Below, one piece after another: positions 16,257-24,883 of a stretch of 31,421 nt of DNA. A program made the translations under genes and the position numbers. This DNA is from Verrucomicrobiota bacterium (lineage in GTDB: Bacteria; Chlamydiota; Chlamydiia; Chlamydiales; JAEYWL01). The first letter of the stretch is position 1. Each line of letters begins with the position of its first letter. Where the stretch lies: assembly GCA_023428915.1 (NCBI GenBank), contig JAEYWL010000089.1, positions 1 through 31,421 on the forward strand, written 5' to 3'. The notes below the pieces were generated by a model, which saw only the letters and a program-made list of their open reading frames with translations, did no database searches and had not been told where the DNA came from.

Positions 16257-18962
16257 ATGGAAGCAATGAATGGGCACGTTCGACCTTTGAATCCTGATGA
16301 GCAAGCTTGGTTAAACAATATTCTTGGACGTCAACCAGCAGTTCAAGCACCCGAAATGATTGAAGATGCCTTGCAAATTGCTCCTGCGGCGGAAAATGTC
16401 TTAACTCCTTTTTCAGTAATAAATATCCTGCAACAAATCGGCCAACAGCTTAATGTCCTTGCAGAGCAAAGTGATAAAGAAGACAGTGAATTTGCGGTAG
16501 GAAGAGAGATTATAGGCAATCTTCAGATTTCTGCTATTCAATTAAGCGAACGAGCACATTTTGCAGAAAAAAATGTTATAACGACGTTAGAGGCAAATCA
16601 TCAACTAAGTGAACGCTTAGCGGAACAGGGCCAACAAATGTTTGCGACACTCCAACAATTAAGCGCTACACAGGAAGCTCATCACCATCTCGTTTCAAAA
16701 GTGGCTCAAAATGAAGCTCGATCGATGAGTAAGCAAATTGAAAAACGAATAGACTTATTGCAGAGCTTAGTTCATAACTATTTGAATCATCCACTTCGTC
16801 AAGAAAATCCTTCAGTCATTGCAGATGAAGAACTCCAAAATATATTACAACTCACACAACAGCTGCACATTGCAATTCAAGAAATGCAACCGCATATTGA
16901 AGACCAACACTTAAATCCAGAAAATACAAATTATTTAAAGGGTGTTATAGAAAGATCAAGGCAACAATTACTAGTTGTTGAAGAAAAGATTAACGAGGTA
17001 GCCGCCCTTGTAAGCTTGGATACAAAACACGACGCTAGAGATTTAGTGGACACTGCTTTAATAGCTCATGATGCCCTAAGAGAGCGCAAAGCCGCTATCT
17101 TATTGCTAGCAGAACAAAGACATGAACCTTGTTTGCTTTCTGTCCAGGAGCTTCAAGTAATCGATCGATTTTTGACCGATATGGAAGCTGCCGCGGAAAA
17201 ATTAGCGCCGGCATTTGAGGAAAATGCTTTATCTTTACAGGTTACAGAAAAATTATGGAGCGATCAAGAAAACCTGCAGAGACTCCTAGAACAAGCTGCT
17301 CAAAAAACACAACAGTTGCAGAATCAACTCTCTTATGCTGTTAAATCCGAAGCTCGTAGTACTGTGACATTGATCGATCGCAAACTAAGCAGTACCCGTG
17401 AACTAATGGAACGGCTCAGAAGACCTTTAGTGCAAAACGGCAACCCTCTTGCAACACCGGAAGAGTTAGCCGCAATTCAGCAAAATCATGAAAATCTTGA
17501 AGGGCTCAAAGAACGTTTACTCCCTGCATTAACCCCTGCTCTTCTATTAAAAGAAGAGACTGATACTTTAGCGCCTATTATTTTAGAGGCAGAAGCTGAA
17601 TTACAAGCTATCGAAACTTCGATAGTAAACTTAAAAAATAAAGTGTCTGATGATGTAAAGCATGCTGCTCAGGCAATTTTGGCATACGCTCCTCAAAGAG
17701 TAGAAATGGTAAGTGCCCGTGAAAATACCTATAGAGAAATTTTAGCCCGCACTGATGAAGCAGCCTATGAAGATCAAGAACCAACTTTAGAGGTGTTAAA
17801 GCAATCGATTGAGGCAAAAATAGCCAGAATGACGCAACTAGTTGCAGACGCGGAATTTACGCCTGAAAAAGAAGTTGAGTTAACTGCTTTAATTACTGAA
17901 TTTCGAGGGATTTTAACGGAACTGGAAGCAAAAAATACGCATTTAGCGGCTCTTTCATTGCACAGTTTAGCTCAAGAAAATAGGAAACTTATTTTGGAGC
18001 TAAATCCTAAACGAGTAAAAATGCAACGGCTTTTTTCTCAACATCTTGCGCATGCACAACGTTTACTTAGAGCGCCGGCTATTTCAGAAGAAAGACAAGC
18101 AGTAATTAATGCACTTAAAGCAAAACTTCAACGCAATTTACAAGGTAAACATGGGATTCCAGATCAAGAATTGCCTGTAGATGTAGTGGCAAAATCCAAT
18201 TTTATCAATAGGGACACAAAGCAAAATATAGAAGCGGCTATCATTGAGTTAGCATATCTAGAAGGCATTATTAGTAATCATGCAAGAGATGTTAAAGAAA
18301 CGGCTGCAGAAGTTATTGCTTTAGCCGAAACAAAAAAAACTAAATTGGATGCAATCATAGAAAAACATGAGAAATTTAAAACTATGACTGATCCAGAAAG
18401 TGATTATAGGCTCAATACAGAAACTACTGAAGCTATTAAAAATTGCCGCGATCAACTCATTGCACGCATTTTGGAAATGCGCAGCTTGCGATATCCAACA
18501 GCTAGAAATCGAGTTTTAACAGAAGTTGAAGTAGAAAGATTAAGGGTATTAATTGTCGAAGTGCGGGAAAAAATTGCTTCTGCAATACGTTTTTTTCCTT
18601 TAATGAGAGATGTGTTTAATCATATCAAGCAAAGAGCTGAGGATTTTAAACAGGAGATTTTAACTCGTATACGCGATGAACCTAGCAATCCAAGGGTTCC
18701 TGACTCTACCTATACAGAGGCTCCAGATGCAGCTTTTACCCTTAATGCCATATATAGAACCATTTCGCGTACCTGTTGTGAAAACAATTTAGCCTGGATG
18801 AATATTTTACCTGTAGTTGGTTCAGTAGCTTATATAGGGGTTGAATTAACGATTGTAAGTAGAAAAAATGGGACGGCAAAAGATTATCAAGATTCATTTG
18901 TTAAATATGTCAATGCGGGGCGCGAAATTCCTCTACTACTTGAAAGCATTGCAAATGATTAA
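16257..18962 (+). CDS. Large helical-repeat (spectrin-like) protein, unknown function
   Basis: The 901-residue protein is nearly all helix. After an N-terminal region (1-45) and a coiled-coil segment (about 50-145), six units begin at about residues 152, 257, 363, 467, 571 and 679, giving spacings of 104-108 residues. Each starts with a charged K/E-x-A-R/A-type helix (NEARSMSKQI, KHDARDLVDT, KSEARSTVTL, VKHAAQAILA), then a loop, an EEL or QEL helix and a long closing helix. This three-helix layout and the period of about 106 match spectrin repeats in length, although sequence homology is unproven. Residues about 846-866 (MNILPVVGSVAYIGVELTIV) form a hydrophobic segment near the C-terminus, a possible membrane anchor. 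GGAG precedes the ATG by 5 bases. It is paralogous to the next gene, from which it is separated by a strong terminator hairpin. A structural or host-facing role is possible; function unknown. Confidence 0.8.
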   Translation: MEAMNGHVRPLNPDEQAWLNNILGRQPAVQAPEMIEDALQIAPAAENVLTPFSVINILQQIGQQLNVLAEQSDKEDSEFAVGREIIGNLQISAIQLSERAHFAEKNVITTLEANHQLSERLAEQGQQMFATLQQLSATQEAHHHLVSKVAQNEARSMSKQIEKRIDLLQSLVHNYLNHPLRQENPSVIADEELQNILQLTQQLHIAIQEMQPHIEDQHLNPENTNYLKGVIERSRQQLLVVEEKINEVAALVSLDTKHDARDLVDTALIAHDALRERKAAILLLAEQRHEPCLLSVQELQVIDRFLTDMEAAAEKLAPAFEENALSLQVTEKLWSDQENLQRLLEQAAQKTQQLQNQLSYAVKSEARSTVTLIDRKLSSTRELMERLRRPLVQNGNPLATPEELAAIQQNHENLEGLKERLLPALTPALLLKEETDTLAPIILEAEAELQAIETSIVNLKNKVSDDVKHAAQAILAYAPQRVEMVSARENTYREILARTDEAAYEDQEPTLEVLKQSIEAKIARMTQLVADAEFTPEKEVELTALITEFRGILTELEAKNTHLAALSLHSLAQENRKLILELNPKRVKMQRLFSQHLAHAQRLLRAPAISEERQAVINALKAKLQRNLQGKHGIPDQELPVDVVAKSNFINRDTKQNIEAAIIELAYLEGIISNHARDVKETAAEVIALAETKKTKLDAIIEKHEKFKTMTDPESDYRLNTETTEAIKNCRDQLIARILEMRSLRYPTARNRVLTEVEVERLRVLIVEVREKIASAIRFFPLMRDVFNHIKQRAEDFKQEILTRIRDEPSNPRVPDSTYTEAPDAAFTLNAIYRTISRTCCENNLAWMNILPVVGSVAYIGVELTIVSRKNGTAKDYQDSFVKYVNAGREIPLLLESIAND

Positions 18963-18987
18963 GGCTATGCCTAGTTGTTAACATCTC

Positions 18988-19032
18988 TTTTACCTGCTCT
19001 TTTGAAGGAATTCTTCAAAAGAGCAGGTAAAA
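18988..19032 (+). terminator. Strong hairpin, 19-bp perfect stem, after the spectrin-like gene
   Basis: TTTTACCTGCTCTTTTGAA (18988-19006) pairs with its exact complement at 19014-19032 across a 7-base loop. It begins 25 bases after the stop at 18962. The 3' side is A-rich rather than T-rich on the plus strand, while the 5' side begins with a T-run, so it resembles a terminator more for minus-strand transcription; in the plus strand it may act as an mRNA end-stabilising or attenuating hairpin. Confidence 0.65.
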
Positions 19033-19067
19033 ATCGAATATCCAAAAATCACAAATATCATTTTATT

Positions 19068-20405
19068 ATGCAATCCACACAGTTTAATATCGCTGAACCA
19101 AAATACACTGGCTATGAAGTTGAAGTTTTAAAACCTCAACATTCAGAGGCTGTAGTCGTTCCAATAAATCAGGTTGAAGAATCTATTCCAGCAGCTACAT
19201 TACAAGGTATCCTTCAAGGAATTGCTGGTCGGATCCAATCTCTTGAGCAGAGAAATGCGCTAAAAGCAGCAGAATTTGAAAAAGCAAAGCAAGTTATTGA
19301 AACCTTGCAAGCAAATTTAAAAGCCGCAGATGAAACCATAAATCGCGGGGGAAGAGCCTTTCTAATTTTAGAGAGCGAACATAGAGAGGCTGTTTCAAAA
19401 ATTGATAAACAAGGGCAAGAAATTTTAAAACATCAGGAGCAGCTTCTTGAATATCAAGAATCAATTCGTCAGCTTACGATGAAAGTAACGCAATTTGAGG
19501 GGAGAGCGGTTTGTCAATCTATTGCAAAACAGTTGCTTGTTCTTAATGAGTTGCAAACCGAGTCTTCAGTGTTACCGCTAAAAGAACGGGAGTTGCTCAA
19601 TCATTATATACAAGAGCTGGAACAGCAGCATCATGCCTTATCTACAGATCAATCGAATTTAAAACAGATCATTCAAGAAGCCCGCGCTTGCTTTGACCAA
19701 GCGGAAAGTGCTTTGAATAGATGGGAACTTTTAATTTCTTCTCATTTAAAAAATGAAACACAAGAAGTTTACAATAAAATACAGGGATATCTTGATACAT
19801 TACGTATATTGAAAGAGATGGTGCTTGAAGAGAATCCGCAAGACCATCACCAATTAATTTTGTCTGTCACTGAGCTAGCTGAAATCGATGACTATTTAAT
19901 TGATTTTGAAAATCGTCAGATAAAATTGCAAAAGATTCTGGAAACTGAACAGATTCCACTGTCGCATTTAAAGAAAACAAGGCAAATCCTTAATAAAGGG
20001 CTCAATTTACTTCCAAGATTAGTGAGAAAGTGTGATTGGTTGCTCGCGTTGCATGTAATGGATAATAATAGAGTTGCGCAAGAGTTTATCAAAATAGGTA
20101 AATCCAAAGGTAGAAAATTAAAAGCTTGTAAAAGAGCTTTAGAGGAGAAACCATTGAAAAGGGCAAGAGCATCTCTTGAGGACATAAAAATGGCTACTGA
20201 GGCTTTGTTACAGCAATTCGAAGAAAAGCTCAATGCAGTCACAACATTGCTAAATCTTTCGATTTTCACTTTGGAACAAACGAGACGCCTAAAAGAACTG
20301 CTATTTGATTTGAAAATTTTATTGCCCAAAATAGATGAAAATATATTGAGTGTCCAAAGAAAGATAAGAGCGTCTTTCTTTTTCAAAGCAACTTCTACGT
20401 TCTGA
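19068..20405 (+). CDS. Helical-repeat protein, shorter paralog of the 16257 gene
   Basis: I place the start at the ATG at 19068 (MQSTQFNIAEP), giving 445 residues. An in-frame TTG at 18975 would make translation run through the 19-bp hairpin, so it is rejected. No clear Shine-Dalgarno sequence precedes the ATG. Residues 35-140 are a coiled coil, as in the upstream paralog. Repeat-like units start at about 143 (FEGRAVCQSI), 227 (LKNETQEVYN) and 330 (VMDNNRVAQEF). ILSVTELAEIDDYLIDFEN at 264-282 closely matches LLSVQELQVIDRFLTDME in the paralog. The last segment is strongly basic (KSKGRKLKACKRALEEKPLK). There is no membrane segment, unlike the paralog. Function unknown. Confidence 0.78.
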   Translation: MQSTQFNIAEPKYTGYEVEVLKPQHSEAVVVPINQVEESIPAATLQGILQGIAGRIQSLEQRNALKAAEFEKAKQVIETLQANLKAADETINRGGRAFLILESEHREAVSKIDKQGQEILKHQEQLLEYQESIRQLTMKVTQFEGRAVCQSIAKQLLVLNELQTESSVLPLKERELLNHYIQELEQQHHALSTDQSNLKQIIQEARACFDQAESALNRWELLISSHLKNETQEVYNKIQGYLDTLRILKEMVLEENPQDHHQLILSVTELAEIDDYLIDFENRQIKLQKILETEQIPLSHLKKTRQILNKGLNLLPRLVRKCDWLLALHVMDNNRVAQEFIKIGKSKGRKLKACKRALEEKPLKRARASLEDIKMATEALLQQFEEKLNAVTTLLNLSIFTLEQTRRLKELLFDLKILLPKIDENILSVQRKIRASFFFKATSTF

Positions 20406-20447
20406 TATAAGATTGCAAAAAAAAATTCACATTCCGAAAAAACGAAT

Positions 20448-20469
20448 AAAATGGCGTGAGATCCATTTT
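20448..20469 (+). terminator. Weak hairpin after the 19068 gene
   Basis: AAAATGG (20448-20454) and CCATTTT (20463-20469) are perfect 7-bp arms with an 8-base loop, 43 bases after the stop. It could be a weak terminator; there is no longer T-run, so this is tentative. Confidence 0.35.
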
Positions 20470-20481
20470 ACGCTAACTGAA

Positions 20482-20536
20482 ATAGAGTCTGATAATATAC
20501 ACTCATTTATACATAACGTAAATTATCAGACTCTAT
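20482..20536. repeat. 15-bp perfect inverted repeat in the intergenic region
   Basis: ATAGAGTCTGATAAT (20482-20496) and its exact complement (20522-20536) are separated by 25 bases. It lies between the helical-repeat gene and the large AsmA-like gene, about 115 bases before the latter's ATG. A terminator, an operator or a short mobile-element trace are all possible. Confidence 0.7.
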
Positions 20537-20649
20537 ATGACTCGCGAAATTTTAGTATCGTTTTAATCATTAATCGCTTAAGGAAAAAGCGGCTATTCGG
20601 TACAATATTGAATAATTTTAGTCTATAGTTTACGTCTTGAGGTGCAGAG

Positions 20650-23600
20650 ATGAGAGTAAGAAATATTCTCTTTGGTGTATTAACGTCTGTCATTATTCTT
20701 ATTCTTCTGCTGCCCACTCTTATTTCTACGCAGCTTATTAAAGAGCAATTACTCATCCCCGCTGTTAATAGATCGATAAATGCCAAAGTGCAGGCTGAAA
20801 CAGTCAGCTTTTCTTGGTTTGGGCCTCAAGTGTTGCAAGGAGTTAAAGTACAAGATAAAAATAAAAACATTGTTTTAAGAGCAGATCGGATTGCTATTGA
20901 AAACTCCTTATTTACATTGCTTCAAAAAAAATACAGAAAAATTGTTGCTAAGATTACCAGTGTAAATGGAGAGGTTTTTTCTCATAATACAATTATCAAT
21001 CTGCTCGAGTTCAACGGTTCTATAGCTTACGGAAATTATCAGTTAGCCGGAAAAACCTCTGAAGGAATTGGTAATAGCGGCGCAATCACGGCAGAAGGTA
21101 TTTTTACGGAAAATGATGGCTACATTTCCCTGCAAACTATCAAAGCTCAAATAGTCAATTTCCCAACAGCCTTATTTGATTCAATTCCCCTAAATAAATT
21201 ACCGGCAAATCATACGATTTGGAGCGATGCCATTGGACCAAGGCTTGATGCTTCTTTAGAGAAAAAAGATACGCAATTGGATCTGCGCATTAAAAGCGCC
21301 TATCTGCAGGCGCACGCAAGCGGTGACATTGCCGGACAGCAAATTACTATTCATGATACAGGAAATTTTGTATGGCACGTTCAGCCTAAAGTGATTGCTT
21401 TTGTCAACTCCACCTTTTTCCCCTCCCCTATTTTTATAGATGATCAAAAAATCACTGTTAATGCCGCCGTTGCACAACTTACCATCCCGTTGAAGAGATA
21501 TTTAAAGAACGAACTCGCTTTTGATTTCAAAGTGAATTTTAGTAATGTAGCTTTAATCGGCGACACAAATTTAACTAAACTCCAGGGGTATATACAAAAA
21601 AATTCCGGTGAGGACATCGTTCAAATTCATGATTTGTTTGCTTCCGTTGAACATCAAAATACTGAGGGTACTTTACAAACGGTAGGTAAAATTAATCTTG
21701 CCACGAAGGAAAGCGAGCTTATCATTACCGGAAACAATTTACCTACAGCTGCATTGGATCCCATTGGCTGCCGCCAGATCCCTCTTTCTCACTTGTTAGG
21801 AGCTCCTTTGCAATTTCAATTAGACATTAGCAATAGGCAGAGTCGGGCAGAAGCAATTATAAAAATACGCAGCGATATCTTACGCCTGGATCGCGCAGCA
21901 TTTCTCGTTACAGATAAGTTAGAACTTCTAGAACCGATAGAAGGCACTTATCTTTTTACGCAACCGCATATAAATTATTTTAACAAAAGCAGCCAAATTC
22001 AATTAGCGGCTAATGCTCCCTTAGCTTTTAGGATTGAAAAACTTTCTGCTCCCAAATCCATTTGCGATTGGTCTCCTGAAAAAGTAATTCTTACTGGGGA
22101 TGTGCAAAGCAACGCGGTAGAAGTGGTCGCTCCCTATCAAATTAAAATTGATTTATTGAATTTGCAGTTAATTGGCAAAAATTTCTCTGATGCTCAGCTG
22201 TTTTTAAATCTACAGGCCTCTCATCAACCCCTTCCCTTTTTAGCCGAAACAACATCAACTTTTTCAGTTTCTCTTAAACCTAATTTTAAACCGAACTGGA
22301 TTCTTTCACATTTAAATGCAGGAATTAGAGGTGCAAGCGGACAGTCAAATTTTGTATTAGATGGAAAAATTGACTGCTTAAGGAGCTGCTTGCTTACCTT
22401 AAATGGTCAAATGAATGGGATATTAAAGCCTGATGCCTGGTTAGCTATCTTCAATGAAAATCAGGGTGTACCTATATTGCAAAGTGATGCCTTTGTACAG
22501 GTTAATATCGAAAAACTGGCTTTACCACTCAGTAACAACGGCTGGCAAGTGCTGACAACTAAAGGCTTGTTCACAGTAAAAAATCTCGCTTTCAAAAGTC
22601 AATCAGGCGTGCTGCTGGGCAATATTCAAAATTTTGAAATGCCCTGGAATATTGATGGCTTGCAGCAAACGGTAGCTCTTGCCTTAAGAGGCGCAACCAC
22701 TCATGGCCAGCTAGAAAATAATGGCGCCATTGCGGGGACCATCACATTGTCAGATTGGCTGCAAAATAATCGCCTCGATTTTTCTCGTTTAAAGTTAGAT
22801 AGCACAATTACTATGAGCAAATTTCCAATTGCTATGCTGGAAGCAATTGTTGAGAGGGAAGGCATTTGCGACATGGTAGGGAAAACAGCAAATTTCGAAT
22901 TTAAATCGACAATAGATGCAGCCAGAATGCCCCGAGGTTTGTTGACTTTCAAAATTGATGGCCATGATTTTAAAGGCCAAGGAAGCCTTGCTGTTGATCA
23001 AATGATTCAACTAGCCGATGAAAAACAACCGCTTAGTTTCAATTGGACTATTACACCTGCCCGCTATGCGGCTATCAAAAAAGCCTTTCCTGAAAGCAGT
23101 TTTATAGGCTCTCTTGTAATTGGAGATAAGTTAACTGTCAATGCGGCACTTAAGGAATTTAAATTGCCCTGGTTTAATGCCCAAAAACCTTACTTTGGAG
23201 CATTAGAGGCAAGCGGCAAGCTGGAGGTTAGCATACCTAAAGTTATCCTGGGCCGACCAGGCCTTTCAAATCCCTATGGACTTGAAAATTTTTCAATGCT
23301 TATAACCTCCCCAAGGCTGTCAACTGGCCTAAATGTGCAGCTTAGCTGCCGGGCTTTAAATGCTGCCAATTCTAAACAAACCCTGGCAGCCCAGGTGCTG
23401 AATCCATTTACTTTGGAACAGCAGCCTTCTAAGACAATTATCGACATTTCTCTTGAAAATTTCCCATCAGCAACTTTGCTTGCTCTAACCTCTCTAGAAT
23501 CTGATACCAGGGAGCAGCTTACCGCGCTTATGGGGCCGCAGGTAAATGGCCTTGCTAAAATGCAACTTGAAAATGGAACAGGCCCTATTCAGGCAGAGTT

Positions 23601-24456
23601 GTACGGTGCGAATGGGAAGATTTCCTTCGAAGGTTATTTACAAGACGATGTGATCCGCTTGACTCAACCCTTTATCGGCCGCTTTGGATTAACCTCTTTG
23701 CTTAGGCAAAAAGTTTTATATGAAATATCCCCTTTGCTAGGCGAGGTGTATAGTTCAGATAATCTCATCTACTTCGAAATATTGCCCGATGAAACCCGCA
23801 TCCCTTTAGATTTCTCTTTAGATAGATTAGTGCTGCCAAAAATTAAACTGGATCTCGGCAGGCTTTATTTTCAAGATCAAGGCATGCTTTCTTATATCCT
23901 AAATATATTACACTCTTCTGATCCGCATGGTGATCTAACAATTTGGTTTACGCCTCTCTACGCCTCTTTAAATAATGGCATCCTTCTAATAGAGCGCATG
24001 GATATGCTACTAGCTGGCACCTATCCTAACGCTGTGTGGGGCAAAATTGACTTTAACAAGGATAAGGTAAATTTAATTATTGGACTTGGAGCAGATACTT
24101 TAAAAAAAGCCTTTGGTGCAAAAGAACTGCCTAAAGACTATATTCTGCAGCTTCCTATGAAAGGTTCTTTAAGTTCTGTCTCTATCGATAAAAGCAAAGC
24201 GACTTCAAAAATTACAGCTCTGGTTGCTCAAAGCCAAGGAGGCGCAAAAGGGGCCATTGTTGGCGGCTTGCTTGATTTAATGAATGGCGGAGGGCAAGAT
24301 AAGCGCCCGCCGCCGCCGACAACTACACCTCTGCCGTGGGAGGACCCTGTAAGCAGCAATAATCAAGATGAGATAAAATCGAAGCAAAGCGCCATTTATA
24401 CACCTGCAGACTTGCTGCAAAAAGGGACCAAGTCTTTATTGAATATTTTGAGATAA
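20650..24456 (+). CDS. Very large AsmA-like membrane-anchored protein
   Basis: The 1268-residue protein begins with a hydrophobic anchor (about 5-27) followed by an AsmA-type start: INAKVQAETVSFSWFGPQVL, then a GVKVQDKNKNIVLRADRI stretch. The remainder is rich in alternating polar and hydrophobic beta-type segments, as in AsmA/TamB-like bridge proteins that sit in the inner membrane with a long periplasmic part and are implicated in envelope lipid transport or assembly. The last 60 residues contain a Gly-rich stretch, a Pro-rich linker (RPPPPTTTPLPWEDP, about 1219-1233) and a charged tail. A GAGGTG ribosome site is 6 bases before the ATG. It ends at a bidirectional terminator. The AsmA relation is a fold-level judgement from the N-terminus; substrate and partners are unknown. 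Confidence 0.75.
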   Translation: MRVRNILFGVLTSVIILILLLPTLISTQLIKEQLLIPAVNRSINAKVQAETVSFSWFGPQVLQGVKVQDKNKNIVLRADRIAIENSLFTLLQKKYRKIVAKITSVNGEVFSHNTIINLLEFNGSIAYGNYQLAGKTSEGIGNSGAITAEGIFTENDGYISLQTIKAQIVNFPTALFDSIPLNKLPANHTIWSDAIGPRLDASLEKKDTQLDLRIKSAYLQAHASGDIAGQQITIHDTGNFVWHVQPKVIAFVNSTFFPSPIFIDDQKITVNAAVAQLTIPLKRYLKNELAFDFKVNFSNVALIGDTNLTKLQGYIQKNSGEDIVQIHDLFASVEHQNTEGTLQTVGKINLATKESELIITGNNLPTAALDPIGCRQIPLSHLLGAPLQFQLDISNRQSRAEAIIKIRSDILRLDRAAFLVTDKLELLEPIEGTYLFTQPHINYFNKSSQIQLAANAPLAFRIEKLSAPKSICDWSPEKVILTGDVQSNAVEVVAPYQIKIDLLNLQLIGKNFSDAQLFLNLQASHQPLPFLAETTSTFSVSLKPNFKPNWILSHLNAGIRGASGQSNFVLDGKIDCLRSCLLTLNGQMNGILKPDAWLAIFNENQGVPILQSDAFVQVNIEKLALPLSNNGWQVLTTKGLFTVKNLAFKSQSGVLLGNIQNFEMPWNIDGLQQTVALALRGATTHGQLENNGAIAGTITLSDWLQNNRLDFSRLKLDSTITMSKFPIAMLEAIVEREGICDMVGKTANFEFKSTIDAARMPRGLLTFKIDGHDFKGQGSLAVDQMIQLADEKQPLSFNWTITPARYAAIKKAFPESSFIGSLVIGDKLTVNAALKEFKLPWFNAQKPYFGALEASGKLEVSIPKVILGRPGLSNPYGLENFSMLITSPRLSTGLNVQLSCRALNAANSKQTLAAQVLNPFTLEQQPSKTIIDISLENFPSATLLALTSLESDTREQLTALMGPQVNGLAKMQLENGTGPIQAELYGANGKISFEGYLQDDVIRLTQPFIGRFGLTSLLRQKVLYEISPLLGEVYSSDNLIYFEILPDETRIPLDFSLDRLVLPKIKLDLGRLYFQDQGMLSYILNILHSSDPHGDLTIWFTPLYASLNNGILLIERMDMLLAGTYPNAVWGKIDFNKDKVNLIIGLGADTLKKAFGAKELPKDYILQLPMKGSLSSVSIDKSKATSKITALVAQSQGGAKGAIVGGLLDLMNGGGQDKRPPPPTTTPLPWEDPVSSNNQDEIKSKQSAIYTPADLLQKGTKSLLNILR

Positions 24457-24460
24457 ATAA

Positions 24461-24488
24461 AAAAGGACACCAAAATTGGTGTCCTTTT
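24461..24488. terminator. Bidirectional terminator between convergent genes
   Basis: AAAAGGACACCAA (24461-24473) and TTGGTGTCCTTTT (24476-24488) are perfect 13-bp arms around two A residues. Both strands end in a T-run, so it can stop transcription of the plus-strand AsmA-like gene (stop at 24456) and of the minus-strand RNA-binding gene (stop at 24521). Confidence 0.9.
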
Positions 24489-24520
24489 AAGACCATAATT
24501 GCAATAGGTCGTAGCTTTAA

Positions 24521-24883
24521 TTAGCCAGCATAGTTTCTTTCGAAACGGTTGCCATCATTGTGCTGTCTGCGAGGTTGGAAACCACCGCGATCACCACGCT
24601 CTGAGCGTCCTTCTCTATCGCCGCCTTCTCTTCTTGGCGGACGATCGTGTGCAAGACTTACTCTCAAGCTGCGTTCCATGAAGATTGTGTTGTCGAGTTC
24701 TTTAATAGCTTTTTGTACTGCGTCAGAATCTGCCATCTCTACAAAGCCAAAACCTTTTGACTTTTGAGTGTATGGGTCAGTAACGATTCTTAAGGATACA
24801 ACAGTACCGAATTGCTCGAATAATGGTCTGAGATCCTCTTCAGTCACTTTCCAAGACAAATTACCAACGAATATTTTTTTCAT
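24521..24883 (-). CDS. RRM-type RNA-binding protein
   Basis: The 120-residue protein is a single RNA recognition motif (about 1-80) with a Gly/Arg-rich tail (about 81-120). RNP2 is KIFVGNL (3-9) and RNP1 is KGFGFVEM (44-51), with the aromatic residues that stack on RNA bases in place. Such small RRM proteins with RGG-like tails occur in cyanobacteria, chlamydiae and others and bind single-stranded RNA, sometimes with a role in cold or stress response. A GGAGAA ribosome site is 6 bases before the ATG. It has its own upstream region of more than 300 bases and shares a bidirectional terminator with the AsmA-like gene. The gene is monocistronic here. Its RNA targets are unknown. Confidence 0.95.
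   Translation of the reverse strand: MKKIFVGNLSWKVTEEDLRPLFEQFGTVVSLRIVTDPYTQKSKGFGFVEMADSDAVQKAIKELDNTIFMERSLRVSLAHDRPPRREGGDREGRSERGDRGGFQPRRQHNDGNRFERNYAG

Noticed and set aside
18975..19067. TTG start giving a 31-residue longer helical-repeat protein
   Set aside because: Translation would run through a 19-bp perfect hairpin, and the extension (MLTSLLPALLKEFFKRAG) is encoded by the hairpin itself. The ATG at 19068 is preferred.
20413..20628. A 71-codon open frame between the helical-repeat gene and the AsmA-like gene
   Set aside because: It spans two inverted repeats, has biased low-complexity composition, no ribosome site and no recognisable domain; most likely chance.
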